A stretch of DNA of 64,000 nucleotides from Salinivirgaceae bacterium (GTDB taxonomy: Bacteria > Bacteroidota > Bacteroidia > Bacteroidales > SZUA-534): NCBI GenBank assembly GCA_017645945.1, contig JAGCNL010000044.1, positions 31,035 to 95,034 of the forward strand, in the 5' to 3' direction. Shown here in pieces: positions 43,303 through 51,425 of the stretch (position 1 is its first letter; each line of letters begins with the position of its first letter). The notes under the pieces are model-generated. The model was not told the DNA's origin. It worked only from the letters and a program-made list of their open reading frames with translations, and ran no database searches. A program made the translations under genes and the position numbers.

Positions 43303-45387
43303 ATGACCACGATTATAATTTATGCGGCCAAGACAATTGTTTGCAGTTGCGCGTTCATTTTGCTGTATATGTGGCAATTCCACAAGAAAGTGCACTACAG
43401 ATACTGCCGCATCTATCTGATTGCCACAATGTTGCTTTCAGTTCTGATTCCAGCCTTGAACGTTCCTATTTATCCGAATCGGGCATTACAGGCGCAAAGC
43501 GATGTGCAATACGTTGGTGTCGCAACCGCCAGTTCTAGTTTGAGTGATGTGGCGGTAACTAACAGAGAAATAGTAGATTATATTGAACCATCGACAGTCG
43601 TTGCGCCAAGCGCCAACACTGCCGCCGCACCAGCAACAGTTAAAAAGACCAATTGGAAATCCATTGGTTTGATTATCTATTTGAGTTTCATTGCCATATC
43701 ATTAGTGCTGACCATAAGAGGTCTGCTGAAAATTTGGCGGTTGCGCACTGAATCGGAACTTGTTGTCCGACAGGATTTTAATATTGCCAAAAACAGCAAT
43801 GTGAAAACGCCTTTCACGTTTTTCAAGACAATCTTTGTGGGCAATAACTACACCGACGACGAGTGGCGGCAGATAATCAGTCACGAGGCGAGCCACGCGC
43901 GGCATCTGCATTCCGTTGAAAGGATGGCGATGGCGCTGTTGCGGACAATCTTTTGGTTCAATCCGTTTATGTGGATAGCCGCCAAACGCCTTGAAGAAGT
44001 TCAGGAATGGCAGGCCGACAACGACGCCATTGGCGACGGCTACGCCATCGAACAATACCGCTTAACCATTCTGCATCAGATATTTGGCTACACGCCCGAC
44101 CTTTCGTTGGGAATGAGCAATTCGTTCACTAAAAACCGTTTTATTATGATGACGCAACAACTAAACCGTAAATGCACCCGCCCCGCAGTGTTGGCGGCTG
44201 CAGTTGCCGCAGGGGCGTTCTTCGCCTTTGGCTGCACAACACAAACTTTTGCCCGCAACGGCCAGACATCGGATTCGGAACCCGTGGCGAGCACCAACCG
44301 CGACACGATGACTTTTTCCAGAAAGTTGCCATCGGGCAACTACTATGACACTACTTACTCAACTATAACATTTCATTTTGACAGATTTAACGGCGATTCC
44401 GAAAATGAAGCGGTTAATAATAGATACAGAAGTGTGAGTGAGGGCGAGAAAAGCATTGAGACTATTGAATTTCTCTGCAACGGACGCAAAGTTTGCTATG
44501 CTGTCGCCAGTGGTGTTTCTGAAGCCAGAGACCCGCAATCGAGCGAACTTGATTGGGTGAATGAAAAGACAACTATTCTTCTTGAAGGTCATTTGATTCC
44601 TTTTGCCGATTTTAAAAAACTGACAAAGAATAGTATTGGTGCTATTCATTATTTGCACCTAAACAGCAATATGGATTTTGTATATGTACGCAGTTATGGT
44701 TATATGACTTCATCTGAAAAATACAGAATTTATCACCCACAATCAACATTTTGCAAAAAACTGCCTGAAGTGGTTCCAATTGCATTAATTAAGTATGTGT
44801 CGATTGACAACGATTTTGTTGAATTGTGTTTGAATGAAACAACAACAAAAACGACCTATATTTTGGTTGTTCCAAATATGGCGGATAATTTTTGTATTAA
44901 CGGTAAGTTCGGAAGTATTGAAAAGTTCAGGAAAGTATTTGATTCACAATTTAATAATAAAAGCATAACCATTTATAGAAATGCGGCGGCCAAAAAACGC
45001 TTTGGTAATGAATATGATTATGTGATAGATGCAGAATCAACATATAATGTTACTGAAGTCGAGGATTTGCAATTGGGCACCAAACTATTTGAGGAATCGA
45101 TTACAGTCGGCGAAAACAACACAAAAACCTTCCACGAATTACTAACGAGCGGAACCCAATATTACATTAAAGTTGACACCAAAAATCCATCTTCGTCAGG
45201 CCAAATGACTGCTGCGTTTACCGATGATGATGGCAATTGGTATGGCAGAATTGAACGCTTGAAGAGTGACCAATCCGAAATCGTTAGTTTCTACTGTTAT
45301 AGAACGGGCTATTACACCATTGACGTACGCTCGAAGAACGGCGATGAAGTCAGCGGAGTATATACCTTATGGGGTAAAAATGAATAG
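43303..45387 (+). CDS. BlaR1-type M56 membrane metallopeptidase
   Basis: This 694-residue protein has an N-terminal half with about four TM helices and a cytosolic-loop zinc site HEASH (194-198, IISHEASHARHLHSVERMA), followed by WFNPFMWIAAKRLEEVQEWQAD with the third ligand. A TM helix near 299-312 leads to a long extracytoplasmic region that does not show the SxxK motif of a penicillin-binding sensor. It reads as beta-rich and ends in a compact domain (TFHELLTSGTQYYIKVDTK, YTIDVRSKNG). I infer a signal other than a beta-lactam. It probably cleaves the adjacent BlaI-type repressor. Confidence 0.9.
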   Translation: MTTIIIYAAKTIVCSCAFILLYMWQFHKKVHYRYCRIYLIATMLLSVLIPALNVPIYPNRALQAQSDVQYVGVATASSSLSDVAVTNREIVDYIEPSTVVAPSANTAAAPATVKKTNWKSIGLIIYLSFIAISLVLTIRGLLKIWRLRTESELVVRQDFNIAKNSNVKTPFTFFKTIFVGNNYTDDEWRQIISHEASHARHLHSVERMAMALLRTIFWFNPFMWIAAKRLEEVQEWQADNDAIGDGYAIEQYRLTILHQIFGYTPDLSLGMSNSFTKNRFIMMTQQLNRKCTRPAVLAAAVAAGAFFAFGCTTQTFARNGQTSDSEPVASTNRDTMTFSRKLPSGNYYDTTYSTITFHFDRFNGDSENEAVNNRYRSVSEGEKSIETIEFLCNGRKVCYAVASGVSEARDPQSSELDWVNEKTTILLEGHLIPFADFKKLTKNSIGAIHYLHLNSNMDFVYVRSYGYMTSSEKYRIYHPQSTFCKKLPEVVPIALIKYVSIDNDFVELCLNETTTKTTYILVVPNMADNFCINGKFGSIEKFRKVFDSQFNNKSITIYRNAAAKKRFGNEYDYVIDAESTYNVTEVEDLQLGTKLFEESITVGENNTKTFHELLTSGTQYYIKVDTKNPSSSGQMTAAFTDDDGNWYGRIERLKSDQSEIVSFYCYRTGYYTIDVRSKNGDEVSGVYTLWGKNE

Positions 45388-45410
45388 TTTATAGTCGATG
45401 TTTATACGGG

Positions 45411-45449
45411 GCACCACTTTTCTTTCGGGGAAAGTGGTGCTGCTTTTTT
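45411..45449 (+). terminator. Terminator after the BlaR1-like gene
   Basis: Perfect 10-base stem GCACCACTTT/AAAGTGGTGC with a 10-base loop, then TGC and six T. Confidence 0.9.
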
Positions 45450-45775
45450 GCGGGGGCGAAAATTCATTCAATCCTCGCAATCCGTGTTCTAAATGGGATT
45501 TTTCACGTTGCGGAATTTTCGAGTTTCGTCTTTAAGCCATTGAGTGAGTTTGGTTTCAACAGGAAGCCCCTTTGGGTTTCTGTTTTTTTAATTCATCCAA
45601 AATAAGTTGTTTTGTCTATATAATTATAATTCACTCATCAACAGTCAATTACACTCTTGCGGCAAAACTGCGACAAGTTGTTGCAGTTTTTAAAACCTAT
45701 TAACAATAGGTCAAAGATAGATATGTTGGCTGTGAAATGAAAATGTTTTTTAGAGAGTAGAATATAATAGAGAAT
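45450..45775. other. Intergenic stretch with a second weak terminator and repeats
   Basis: This contains no convincing ORF. At 45563-45588, GAAGCCC pairs with GGGTTTC (one G-U) and is followed by TGTTTTTTT, a second weak terminator in the plus direction. A segment at 45471-45504 resembles the 3' end of ribD at 46672-46705. TGAAATGAAAATGTTTTTT at about 45732 resembles a sequence right of the toxin module (about 46644). The rest is AT-rich. Confidence 0.5.
45471..45504 (+). repeat. Direct repeat left of the toxin-antitoxin module
   Basis: TCCTCGCAATCCGTGTTCTAA (shared core shortened: CCTCGCAATCCGT, then TTCTAAA) matches 46672-46705 in about 22 of the first 26 positions. The right copy overlaps the last codons of ribD, so this copy looks like a duplicated gene end. 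Confidence 0.45.
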
Positions 45776-46372
45776 TTATTCCTCCACAATTTGTTCAGCC
45801 CATTCGGGAAGGGTTTGAACATATCGTTTTGCCACATTGCCATCGGCAAATCTAATCAGCAGCGTGGCTTCGGTGTTTTCGGCAGTGTTGTCGTAAAGAT
45901 ATACGCGATTAACCTTTTTCGCTATATATCTGCAATTTGAGATTGATTTTTGATAACGTGATATGATTTTTGAAATAGGCACATCGTGTCCGCCGTTCAT
46001 CACTCTGTTTGCAATACGCGACGCGTTGATGGCTGGTGATGCGGTGCAGACAAAAAACAATCGCACAAAGAAACCAGCCGCCATCGCTCTTTCTATATAG
46101 TTAATCTTGTCGTCGGCCGACAGAACGGTCTCAAAAATCAGGCTTTTCTTTTCCACAAGGCATTTCTCGCGCCACTCTTCGCAGTATTTAATCGATTTCA
46201 GCACAGCATCTTCCGAATTCCAATCGCCAAAACGCTCCTGCGCAACAATGTCGGGGTTGATATACACAGAGTTTTCCAACCACTCGTGATGCAGGATGCG
46301 GCTCGTCACAGAAGTTTTTCCCGACCCGTTCGGCCCTGCAACAACTATCAGCACTGGCTTTTTATCCGACAT
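45776..46372 (-). CDS. Zeta-toxin-type kinase
   Basis: This 198-residue P-loop protein has Walker A GPNGSGKT (13-20) and the zeta features NPDIVAQERFG, SLIFETVLS and GFFVRLFFVCTASPAINASRIANRVMNGGHDVP. Zeta toxins phosphorylate UDP-GlcNAc or similar substrates and block wall synthesis. Related YbjB/AAA-ATPase-like proteins in Bacteroidota may have other targets. The 66-residue gene just upstream overlaps its start by 25 bases, and the two act as a toxin-antitoxin pair by context. Confidence 0.88.
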   Translation of the reverse strand: MSDKKPVLIVVAGPNGSGKTSVTSRILHHEWLENSVYINPDIVAQERFGDWNSEDAVLKSIKYCEEWREKCLVEKKSLIFETVLSADDKINYIERAMAAGFFVRLFFVCTASPAINASRIANRVMNGGHDVPISKIISRYQKSISNCRYIAKKVNRVYLYDNTAENTEATLLIRFADGNVAKRYVQTLPEWAEQIVEE

Positions 46373-46548
46373 TGTTTACCGTATTTCTTGTTGTATATCT
46401 CGCGAATCTCGTCGAAATATCTCCGCAGAGCCGCTTCGTTGCTTTTGCGGGCTTCTTCGGCGGCCTCACGCATAATGTACGACAACATCTCGTCAGTCGG
46501 TTCCTCCATACTTGTCAGTCTGTATTTATTCACTTCCGCTTCCGACAT
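46348..46548 (-). CDS. Small antitoxin-like protein paired with the zeta toxin
   Basis: This 66-residue protein is mostly helical and charged (MSEAEVNKYRLTSMEEPTD, REAAEEARKSNEAALRRYFDEI), without a DNA-binding motif. It has the typical size and position of partners of chromosomal zeta-type toxins. It is translated first, and its end overlaps the toxin gene by 25 bases. The minus strand has TACTTTTG at 46623-46630, giving a leader of about 70 bases. The call rests on context rather than on a recognised family. Confidence 0.75.
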   Translation of the reverse strand: MSEAEVNKYRLTSMEEPTDEMLSYIMREAAEEARKSNEAALRRYFDEIREIYNKKYGKQCRIKSQC

Positions 46549-46622
46549 ATCTCACTGTTTTTGTTTGTATTACATTCAATTGTATGCTTCTTGCGCCCAA
46601 TCATCATAAACACATAGCAAGA

Positions 46623-46630
46623 CAAAAGTA
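46623..46630 (-). promoter_or_regulatory. -7 element for the toxin-antitoxin operon
   Basis: The minus strand reads TACTTTTG, matching TAnnTTTG. No -33 box is clear. Confidence 0.45.
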
Positions 46631-46671
46631 TAAAAAGTAGGTTTGAAAAGGAAAATGTTTTTTGAAACGAA

Positions 46672-46705
46672 ATTCCTCGCAATCCGTTTTCTAAACAGAT
46701 TTTAT
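46672..46705 (+). repeat. Direct repeat right of the toxin-antitoxin module, at the ribD 3' end
   Basis: The core CCTCGCAATCCGT-T-TTCTAAA matches 45471-45504. It covers the ribD stop codon region. Confidence 0.45.
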
Positions 46706-47740
46706 TCTTACAAGCCCCACATTCCCAATCATTTCCGAACTCTCGTTCAAGCCAGAAATGGCAGGTGCCTTCACGCCGCCGCCCAAAACCACGGGGCTTT
46801 TGAAAATCAGCGCTTCGTCCCACAAGCCAGTGTCGATGAACGATTGCAGCAGGCGCGTGCCGCCTTCAACAATCAGTTGGTTGATTTGCGCGTCGTACAG
46901 CCGCTGCATTAGCGCGGGCAGCATAGCGTCGCCCCACGGCAGCAGAACGTTTTGCAGATTTTCGGTGCTATTATCATTAATTGTGTTGAGCCGCCACGTT
47001 GGCTGACTGCGGTCGAAAAGATGAAGATTGCCAGGTAGTTGCAGTGCACGGTCGGTGACAATTCGCAGCGGGTCGCGGCCCGACCACGCACGAACGTTGA
47101 GTTGCGGATTGTCAAGCAGCGCGGTGTTGTAGCCCACCATTATCGCGCCCGATTCGGCCCGCCAGCGGTGAACCAGCGCGCGGCAGGCGTCGTTGGTGAG
47201 CCACACGGGGCGGTTGTTTTCGGGTGAGCGCTCGCCGTCGATGAATCCGTCGGCCGATTCGGCCCATTTCAGAATCACGTACGGGCGTTTTTTAGTGTGA
47301 AAAGTGATGAAAGCGCGGTTCAACTCGCGGCATTCGTCTTCCAGAACGCCAACTTTCACATTGCAGCCTGCCGCCCGCAATTTGTTGATTCCGTTGCCGT
47401 TAACTTTCCCGAAAGGGTCAATCATACCCACAACCACGTTCGGAATTTTGCGGCTGATAATCAGGTCGGCGCAAGGTGGCGTTTTGCCGTAATGGCTGCA
47501 CGGCTCAAGACTCACGTAAATGGTTGAGCGGCAGAGCAATTCGGGATTTTTGACGGCGGCAATGGCGTTCACTTCGGCGTGCGCTTCGCCGCAACGGTGG
47601 TGGTAGCCTTCGCCGATAATCGCGCCGTCGCACACCACAACCGCGCCCACCATTGGGTTCGGGGCGGCCGTCCCAGCGCCCAGCGCGGCCAGTTGCAGGC
47701 ACCGCCGCATAAAAAATTCGTCGTTCACTTGCTCGTTCAT
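46691..47740 (-). CDS. ribD: Bifunctional riboflavin deaminase/reductase RibD
   Basis: This 349-residue protein carries out two steps of riboflavin synthesis. The deaminase domain (1-145) has zinc ligands His54 in GEAHAEVNA (catalytic Glu56), Cys81 and Cys90 in PCSHYGKTPPC. The reductase domain (about 147-349) shows RPYVILKWAESADGFIDG and GGTRLLQSFIDTGLWDE. It diverges from prmC, with only 23 bases between starts. No other rib gene or FMN riboswitch is near. Confidence 0.94.
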   Translation of the reverse strand: MNEQVNDEFFMRRCLQLAALGAGTAAPNPMVGAVVVCDGAIIGEGYHHRCGEAHAEVNAIAAVKNPELLCRSTIYVSLEPCSHYGKTPPCADLIISRKIPNVVVGMIDPFGKVNGNGINKLRAAGCNVKVGVLEDECRELNRAFITFHTKKRPYVILKWAESADGFIDGERSPENNRPVWLTNDACRALVHRWRAESGAIMVGYNTALLDNPQLNVRAWSGRDPLRIVTDRALQLPGNLHLFDRSQPTWRLNTINDNSTENLQNVLLPWGDAMLPALMQRLYDAQINQLIVEGGTRLLQSFIDTGLWDEALIFKSPVVLGGGVKAPAISGLNESSEMIGNVGLVRIKSV

Positions 47741-47759
47741 TGGCGCTCGTTTACATTTG
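47729..47759 (+). promoter_or_regulatory. -33/-7 promoter for prmC-recX, predicting a leaderless mRNA
   Basis: TTG (47729-47731), 20 bases, TACATTTG (47752-47759). Transcription is expected 4-6 bases later, at or next to the A of the ATG at 47764. The -33 box lies inside the ribD start region. Confidence 0.65.
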
Positions 47760-47763
47760 CATT

Positions 47764-48624
47764 ATGGACAGGACGTTAGCCTTCATTCAGTCGGAAATGC
47801 GCCGCCAGTTGGCGCCCGTTTATTCGCCGCGCGAACTGCAACAAGTTGTGTCTGAACTACTTGAGCACTTCGGATTCACGCGCGTTCAGGTTATCGCCTA
47901 TCCCGATGCAAAATTATCAGAAACTGATTACGAACAACTGCAACTGATGCTAAAAAGGCTTGCCGATGGTGAGCCGTTGCAGTATGTGGTTGGCACAGAA
48001 TGGTTTATGGATATGCCTTTCAGCGTTTGCCGCGATGTGCTGATTCCGCGCCCCGAAACTGAAGAGTTGGTGCGGCTCATTGTTGGGTGCTGCAAACAGC
48101 CGTCGCCGCGGATTGTCGATGTTGGCACGGGCAGCGGCTGCATTGCCGTTTTGTTGGCCAAACTGATTGATGGCGCGCAAGTTACGGCCATTGATGTGTC
48201 CGCTGCCGCGATTGAAGTGGCACGGCGCAATGCCGAGCAGAACAGCGCGCAGGTAGAGTTTGTTCGTGCCGATATTCTTGCTGATAATCAGTTGTTTGCG
48301 CCATCGAGCCTTGATGTTGTGGTGAGCAATCCGCCCTATGTAACCGAGACCGACAAAAACCAGATGAGCCGCAATGTGCTTGATTTTGAGCCGCATTTGG
48401 CGCTTTTCGTTCCCGATTCCGACCCGCTGCTGTTCTACCGACGCATTGCCGAGTTGGCGCAGCAATGGCTCAAATCGGGCGGAATGCTGTTCTTCGAAAT
48501 CAACGAGCGGTTTGGTCCCGAAACGGTGCAATTGCTTGAGAATATGCGGTTTGACAATGTTGAGTTGCACCGCGATTTTTATGAAAAAAACAGAATGGTG
48601 AGTGCCGTATGGAACGCGAAATGA
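47764..48624 (+). CDS. prmC: Peptide chain release factor N5-glutamine methyltransferase
   Basis: This 286-residue protein methylates the Gln of the GGQ motif in RF1 and RF2. The SAM motif IVDVGTGSGCIAVLLA and the substrate-binding NPPY (189-192, VVSNPPYV) are diagnostic, and IPRPETEELV is typical of PrmC. The ATG at 47764 (MDRTLAF) was chosen over the one at 47740 because the -7 promoter box lies between them. It overlaps recX by 16 bases. Confidence 0.94.
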   Translation: MDRTLAFIQSEMRRQLAPVYSPRELQQVVSELLEHFGFTRVQVIAYPDAKLSETDYEQLQLMLKRLADGEPLQYVVGTEWFMDMPFSVCRDVLIPRPETEELVRLIVGCCKQPSPRIVDVGTGSGCIAVLLAKLIDGAQVTAIDVSAAAIEVARRNAEQNSAQVEFVRADILADNQLFAPSSLDVVVSNPPYVTETDKNQMSRNVLDFEPHLALFVPDSDPLLFYRRIAELAQQWLKSGGMLFFEINERFGPETVQLLENMRFDNVELHRDFYEKNRMVSAVWNAK

Positions 48625-49082
48625 CCTTTGACGAAGCCCTTGAACGCTGCCGCTTTTTGGCCGCAAAAGGCGAATGCTGCACCTTCGACCTTGAGCAGAA
48701 AATGCGCAATTGGGGCGTGCAGTCGGCAGATATTCAGCGAGTTATCGAGTCGCTCGTTGCAGAGCGCTTTGTCGATAATCTGCGCTTTGCCACCGCCTAC
48801 GTACGCGACAAAACGCGCTTCAACCATTGGGGGCGGGTGAAAACCACACTGATGCTACGGCAGAAACATATCGACAAACAGGTTATAAATGAAGCCTTTA
48901 ACGAGTTGCCCGAATCGGACTACCAACGCGCCTTTGAAGCCGAGCGCGACAAGAAACTGCGCCAATTGCGCGCCCTAAAGCCTTTCGAGCGCAACCGCAA
49001 AACCGCCGCCTACCTAATCCAAAAAGGCTTTGAACCCGATGTGGTTTTCAAAAATCTGAATGTGGATGACGAAATGGATTGA
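48609..49082 (+). CDS. recX: Regulatory protein RecX
   Basis: This 157-residue, all-helical protein is made of RecX repeats (ALERCRFLAAKGECCTFDLEQKM, then VIESLVAERFVDNLRFATAYVRDKTRF, a strong RecX signature). RecX binds RecA filaments and limits strand exchange. Translation is coupled to prmC by the overlap. No recA is in the window. Confidence 0.92.
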   Translation: MEREMTFDEALERCRFLAAKGECCTFDLEQKMRNWGVQSADIQRVIESLVAERFVDNLRFATAYVRDKTRFNHWGRVKTTLMLRQKHIDKQVINEAFNELPESDYQRAFEAERDKKLRQLRALKPFERNRKTAAYLIQKGFEPDVVFKNLNVDDEMD

Positions 49083-49089
49083 ATTTCAT

Positions 49090-51258
49090 CTATTTCATTG
49101 CTTCTTCAGTCAGCACCTTTTTGAAATAGTCTTTGCCATCTGACCGGTAGGCTTTGTATTTTTTTATTGCTTGACCTTTCTTATTAATCAGCGCACTTTG
49201 AGGAAATCCCTGAGAAAGACCTAATTTGCTGAGAGTCATATCGTACGCAAACCCGTCTAACCGATAATTGGTGTTTCCCCATTTCTCGCTTTGCTTCTTA
49301 TACACATCTTCATTTGTAAGTCTGTCGTCGCAGATGTTTATGAAAGCAATGCTATCCACAGGTAATTCATTCTCAATGCTTTTCAGCTCTTCAATCTGCT
49401 TATAGCAAATGCCATATCTTTGGCACCAGAAATTGATGAAAACCACTTTGCCCTCAAAATCCTTAATCAGTTCTACAAACAGCGAGTCCGATTTCGATTC
49501 GCCATCTGTGTGGTGCCAATACGATTTTGTATCGATATCCGAGAACATTCCGTTTTTGATATTCTCAATGTGTTGCAGATAGTATGGGTCTGACAATGTG
49601 CGCATTATGGCCAATGTTGTGTCGCTTATCGGGTCACATTCTCCAGTCCACTCGTGTATGTGTCCATAATTCGAGGCTACAGTCATATCGAAAAACATCT
49701 GGCTGTTGATGCCAAAATCCTTTCTAATCAGTTCTTCTGCAGCTTTTTCTGTGGCTGTCATTTTTCTTTCGACAACAATAGGTTCTCCTTCTTTGCTGAC
49801 AACATTGTATTTTGGTTCGATGCGCGAATATTGCTTCCCGCTAACCAAGTCGCAGGCTTTGTTGTAAATATATCTTTGCCAATCAAAATCATAGAGACAA
49901 TTGCTGTTATCGACATACAAATCTTTAATGAAACTGTAATACTCCTTGTCGGGCTTGAAAGGTTTGCCGTTGGCGTCGCGGCTGCCTATATAATGGTTGT
50001 AATCGGTCAACAGACGAAAGGCGTTTTCGCGCAGCATAAGATTATACATCTCTATGATTTTCCGATTGTTAGGTAGCGGATTCACCTCGGCAGGAGTTGA
50101 ATTGAAGGCGTTGCCTTGCAGAATGTCGTTTAAGATTTCTTGGTTTTTCAGATTGTATGTGGCATCATTTTCTTCGGTGATAATTGAGTTGACCGAATTA
50201 ACCTCGTTGAGCTTCCTGCCGTAAATGCTCAAAATGTAGTTTTTGTATTCGTTCAGCGTCATTCCTGCCATCTTTCTCTTATACATGCGTTTATCCATAC
50301 CCATCATTGAAAAGTCACCGATTATCGGGAAATCGTAATTGTTTATCTCCGCGTTCGGGCCAGTAAAGTAAGTCGCTTTCCGAATGGCATTGTCTGGGTC
50401 GTTCGGGTAGTCGTCGATGGCTTTTTTCAAATCGATGTTCACCCACACTGTGTCGTTGCACGCTATGTAAATGTTGCCTAAAGAGGTGTTGCCGATTTGT
50501 AGAAGTGTTTTTTGATATTTCCGCCCGACGGGAACCTTTAACTCGAATGTGCCGGTGTCTGTAATTAATGTAAATAATTCAATAGTAGAAGTATATAGCG
50601 CGTCGCGGGTTAAAACGGATATTCGATAATCGCCTGGGCCTAATGCTTGAGGATGATATCCGTAGATTTTGCCGATAATGGTAGCATAACCATCGATAAG
50701 ATATTGTTTGTCAAGCCCTGCGGTGTCGCTACTGATGGTTCGGGCCTCACGCACAATTTCTTCAGGCACTTCGGTTTTGGCCTTAATCCTTGCTGCCGCC
50801 TTGTCGTTCAGGGCAATATTCCAAAATTTGAAATCCTCCTCATTATTGCCTTCTATAAAATCAATTGTTTGTACGGTGCTGTCAACATCCTGAAAATTAA
50901 GGACGAAACGCATTTCTTTCTGGCCTTTTGGGGGATTTTTGAATTCAGGGGAATATAAATCGATGCTGTCGGCTGAAAGTATTTTGAGTTTTTCCCCGTT
51001 GGCCACGATGTGCGACTCTGGCGAGATTTTGAATCCACCGTTTCTCGCAGGGATGTTCCAAATCATAAACAACCGCGTCAATGAGTCGGTTATCTCAATT
51101 TTTTCGATATTGAACCCCGATGTTGCCCCTGATTTTGCACCATAAACAATGTTTTCAATGGTGCGGTTGTGTGGTGGATACACGGGTTCGTTTTTCGATG
51201 TGGTGTGTGTGCAGGCGCAAACAGTCGCTGCAAGAGCAAAAATGGCGATGTGCTTCAT
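49090..51258 (-). CDS. Large lipoprotein with C-terminal thioredoxin/TlpA-like domain lacking one active-site Cys
   Basis: This 722-residue protein has an N-terminal lipobox (ATVCAC, Cys16). The N-terminal beta-rich region includes a carboxypeptidase-like or DUF4369-like part (YATIIGKIYGYHPQALGPGDYRISVL, about 190-260) and a long helical centre. The last 135 residues form a TlpA/AhpC-like thioredoxin domain (FEGKVVFINFW, DGFAYDMTLSKLGLSQGFPQSALINKKG). Where TlpA has CxxC, this protein has Tyr615-Gly-Ile-Cys618, with another Cys at 612. The attacking Cys is therefore missing or moved. Redox activity is doubtful. The function may be redox sensing or structural. It has a good promoter at 51296-51326. 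Confidence 0.85.
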   Translation of the reverse strand: MKHIAIFALAATVCACTHTTSKNEPVYPPHNRTIENIVYGAKSGATSGFNIEKIEITDSLTRLFMIWNIPARNGGFKISPESHIVANGEKLKILSADSIDLYSPEFKNPPKGQKEMRFVLNFQDVDSTVQTIDFIEGNNEEDFKFWNIALNDKAAARIKAKTEVPEEIVREARTISSDTAGLDKQYLIDGYATIIGKIYGYHPQALGPGDYRISVLTRDALYTSTIELFTLITDTGTFELKVPVGRKYQKTLLQIGNTSLGNIYIACNDTVWVNIDLKKAIDDYPNDPDNAIRKATYFTGPNAEINNYDFPIIGDFSMMGMDKRMYKRKMAGMTLNEYKNYILSIYGRKLNEVNSVNSIITEENDATYNLKNQEILNDILQGNAFNSTPAEVNPLPNNRKIIEMYNLMLRENAFRLLTDYNHYIGSRDANGKPFKPDKEYYSFIKDLYVDNSNCLYDFDWQRYIYNKACDLVSGKQYSRIEPKYNVVSKEGEPIVVERKMTATEKAAEELIRKDFGINSQMFFDMTVASNYGHIHEWTGECDPISDTTLAIMRTLSDPYYLQHIENIKNGMFSDIDTKSYWHHTDGESKSDSLFVELIKDFEGKVVFINFWCQRYGICYKQIEELKSIENELPVDSIAFINICDDRLTNEDVYKKQSEKWGNTNYRLDGFAYDMTLSKLGLSQGFPQSALINKKGQAIKKYKAYRSDGKDYFKKVLTEEAMK

Positions 51259-51295
51259 AATGATAGGTTTAAATGTGTTTGAATTAATAATGAAT

Positions 51296-51326
51296 CAAAT
51301 ATAGAGGATTTGATTTTGGTTGCCAA
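51296..51326 (-). promoter_or_regulatory. -33/-7 promoter for the TlpA-like lipoprotein gene
   Basis: The minus strand reads TTG (51324-51326), 20 bases, TATATTTG (51296-51303). The leader is about 33 bases. Confidence 0.7.
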
Positions 51327-51376
51327 ATATTTTACTAAAAATTTAATAATAAAATTTCAAGTAAAAGAAAACCAAA

Positions 51377-51403
51377 GAATTAGTTTTTTTTGACAACTAA
51401 TTC
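51377..51403 (-). terminator. Weak hairpin after pepT
   Basis: Perfect 9-base stem GAATTAGTT/AACTAATTC. On the minus strand it is followed by TTTGGTTTT, so it is only a weak terminator candidate. Confidence 0.4.
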
Positions 51404-51425
51404 CTAACACATAAAACCCAACAAC

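Noticed and set aside
46530..46823. 97-codon minus-strand frame between the antitoxin gene and ribD
   Set aside because: Overlaps the ribD 3' end in another frame and has no family features.
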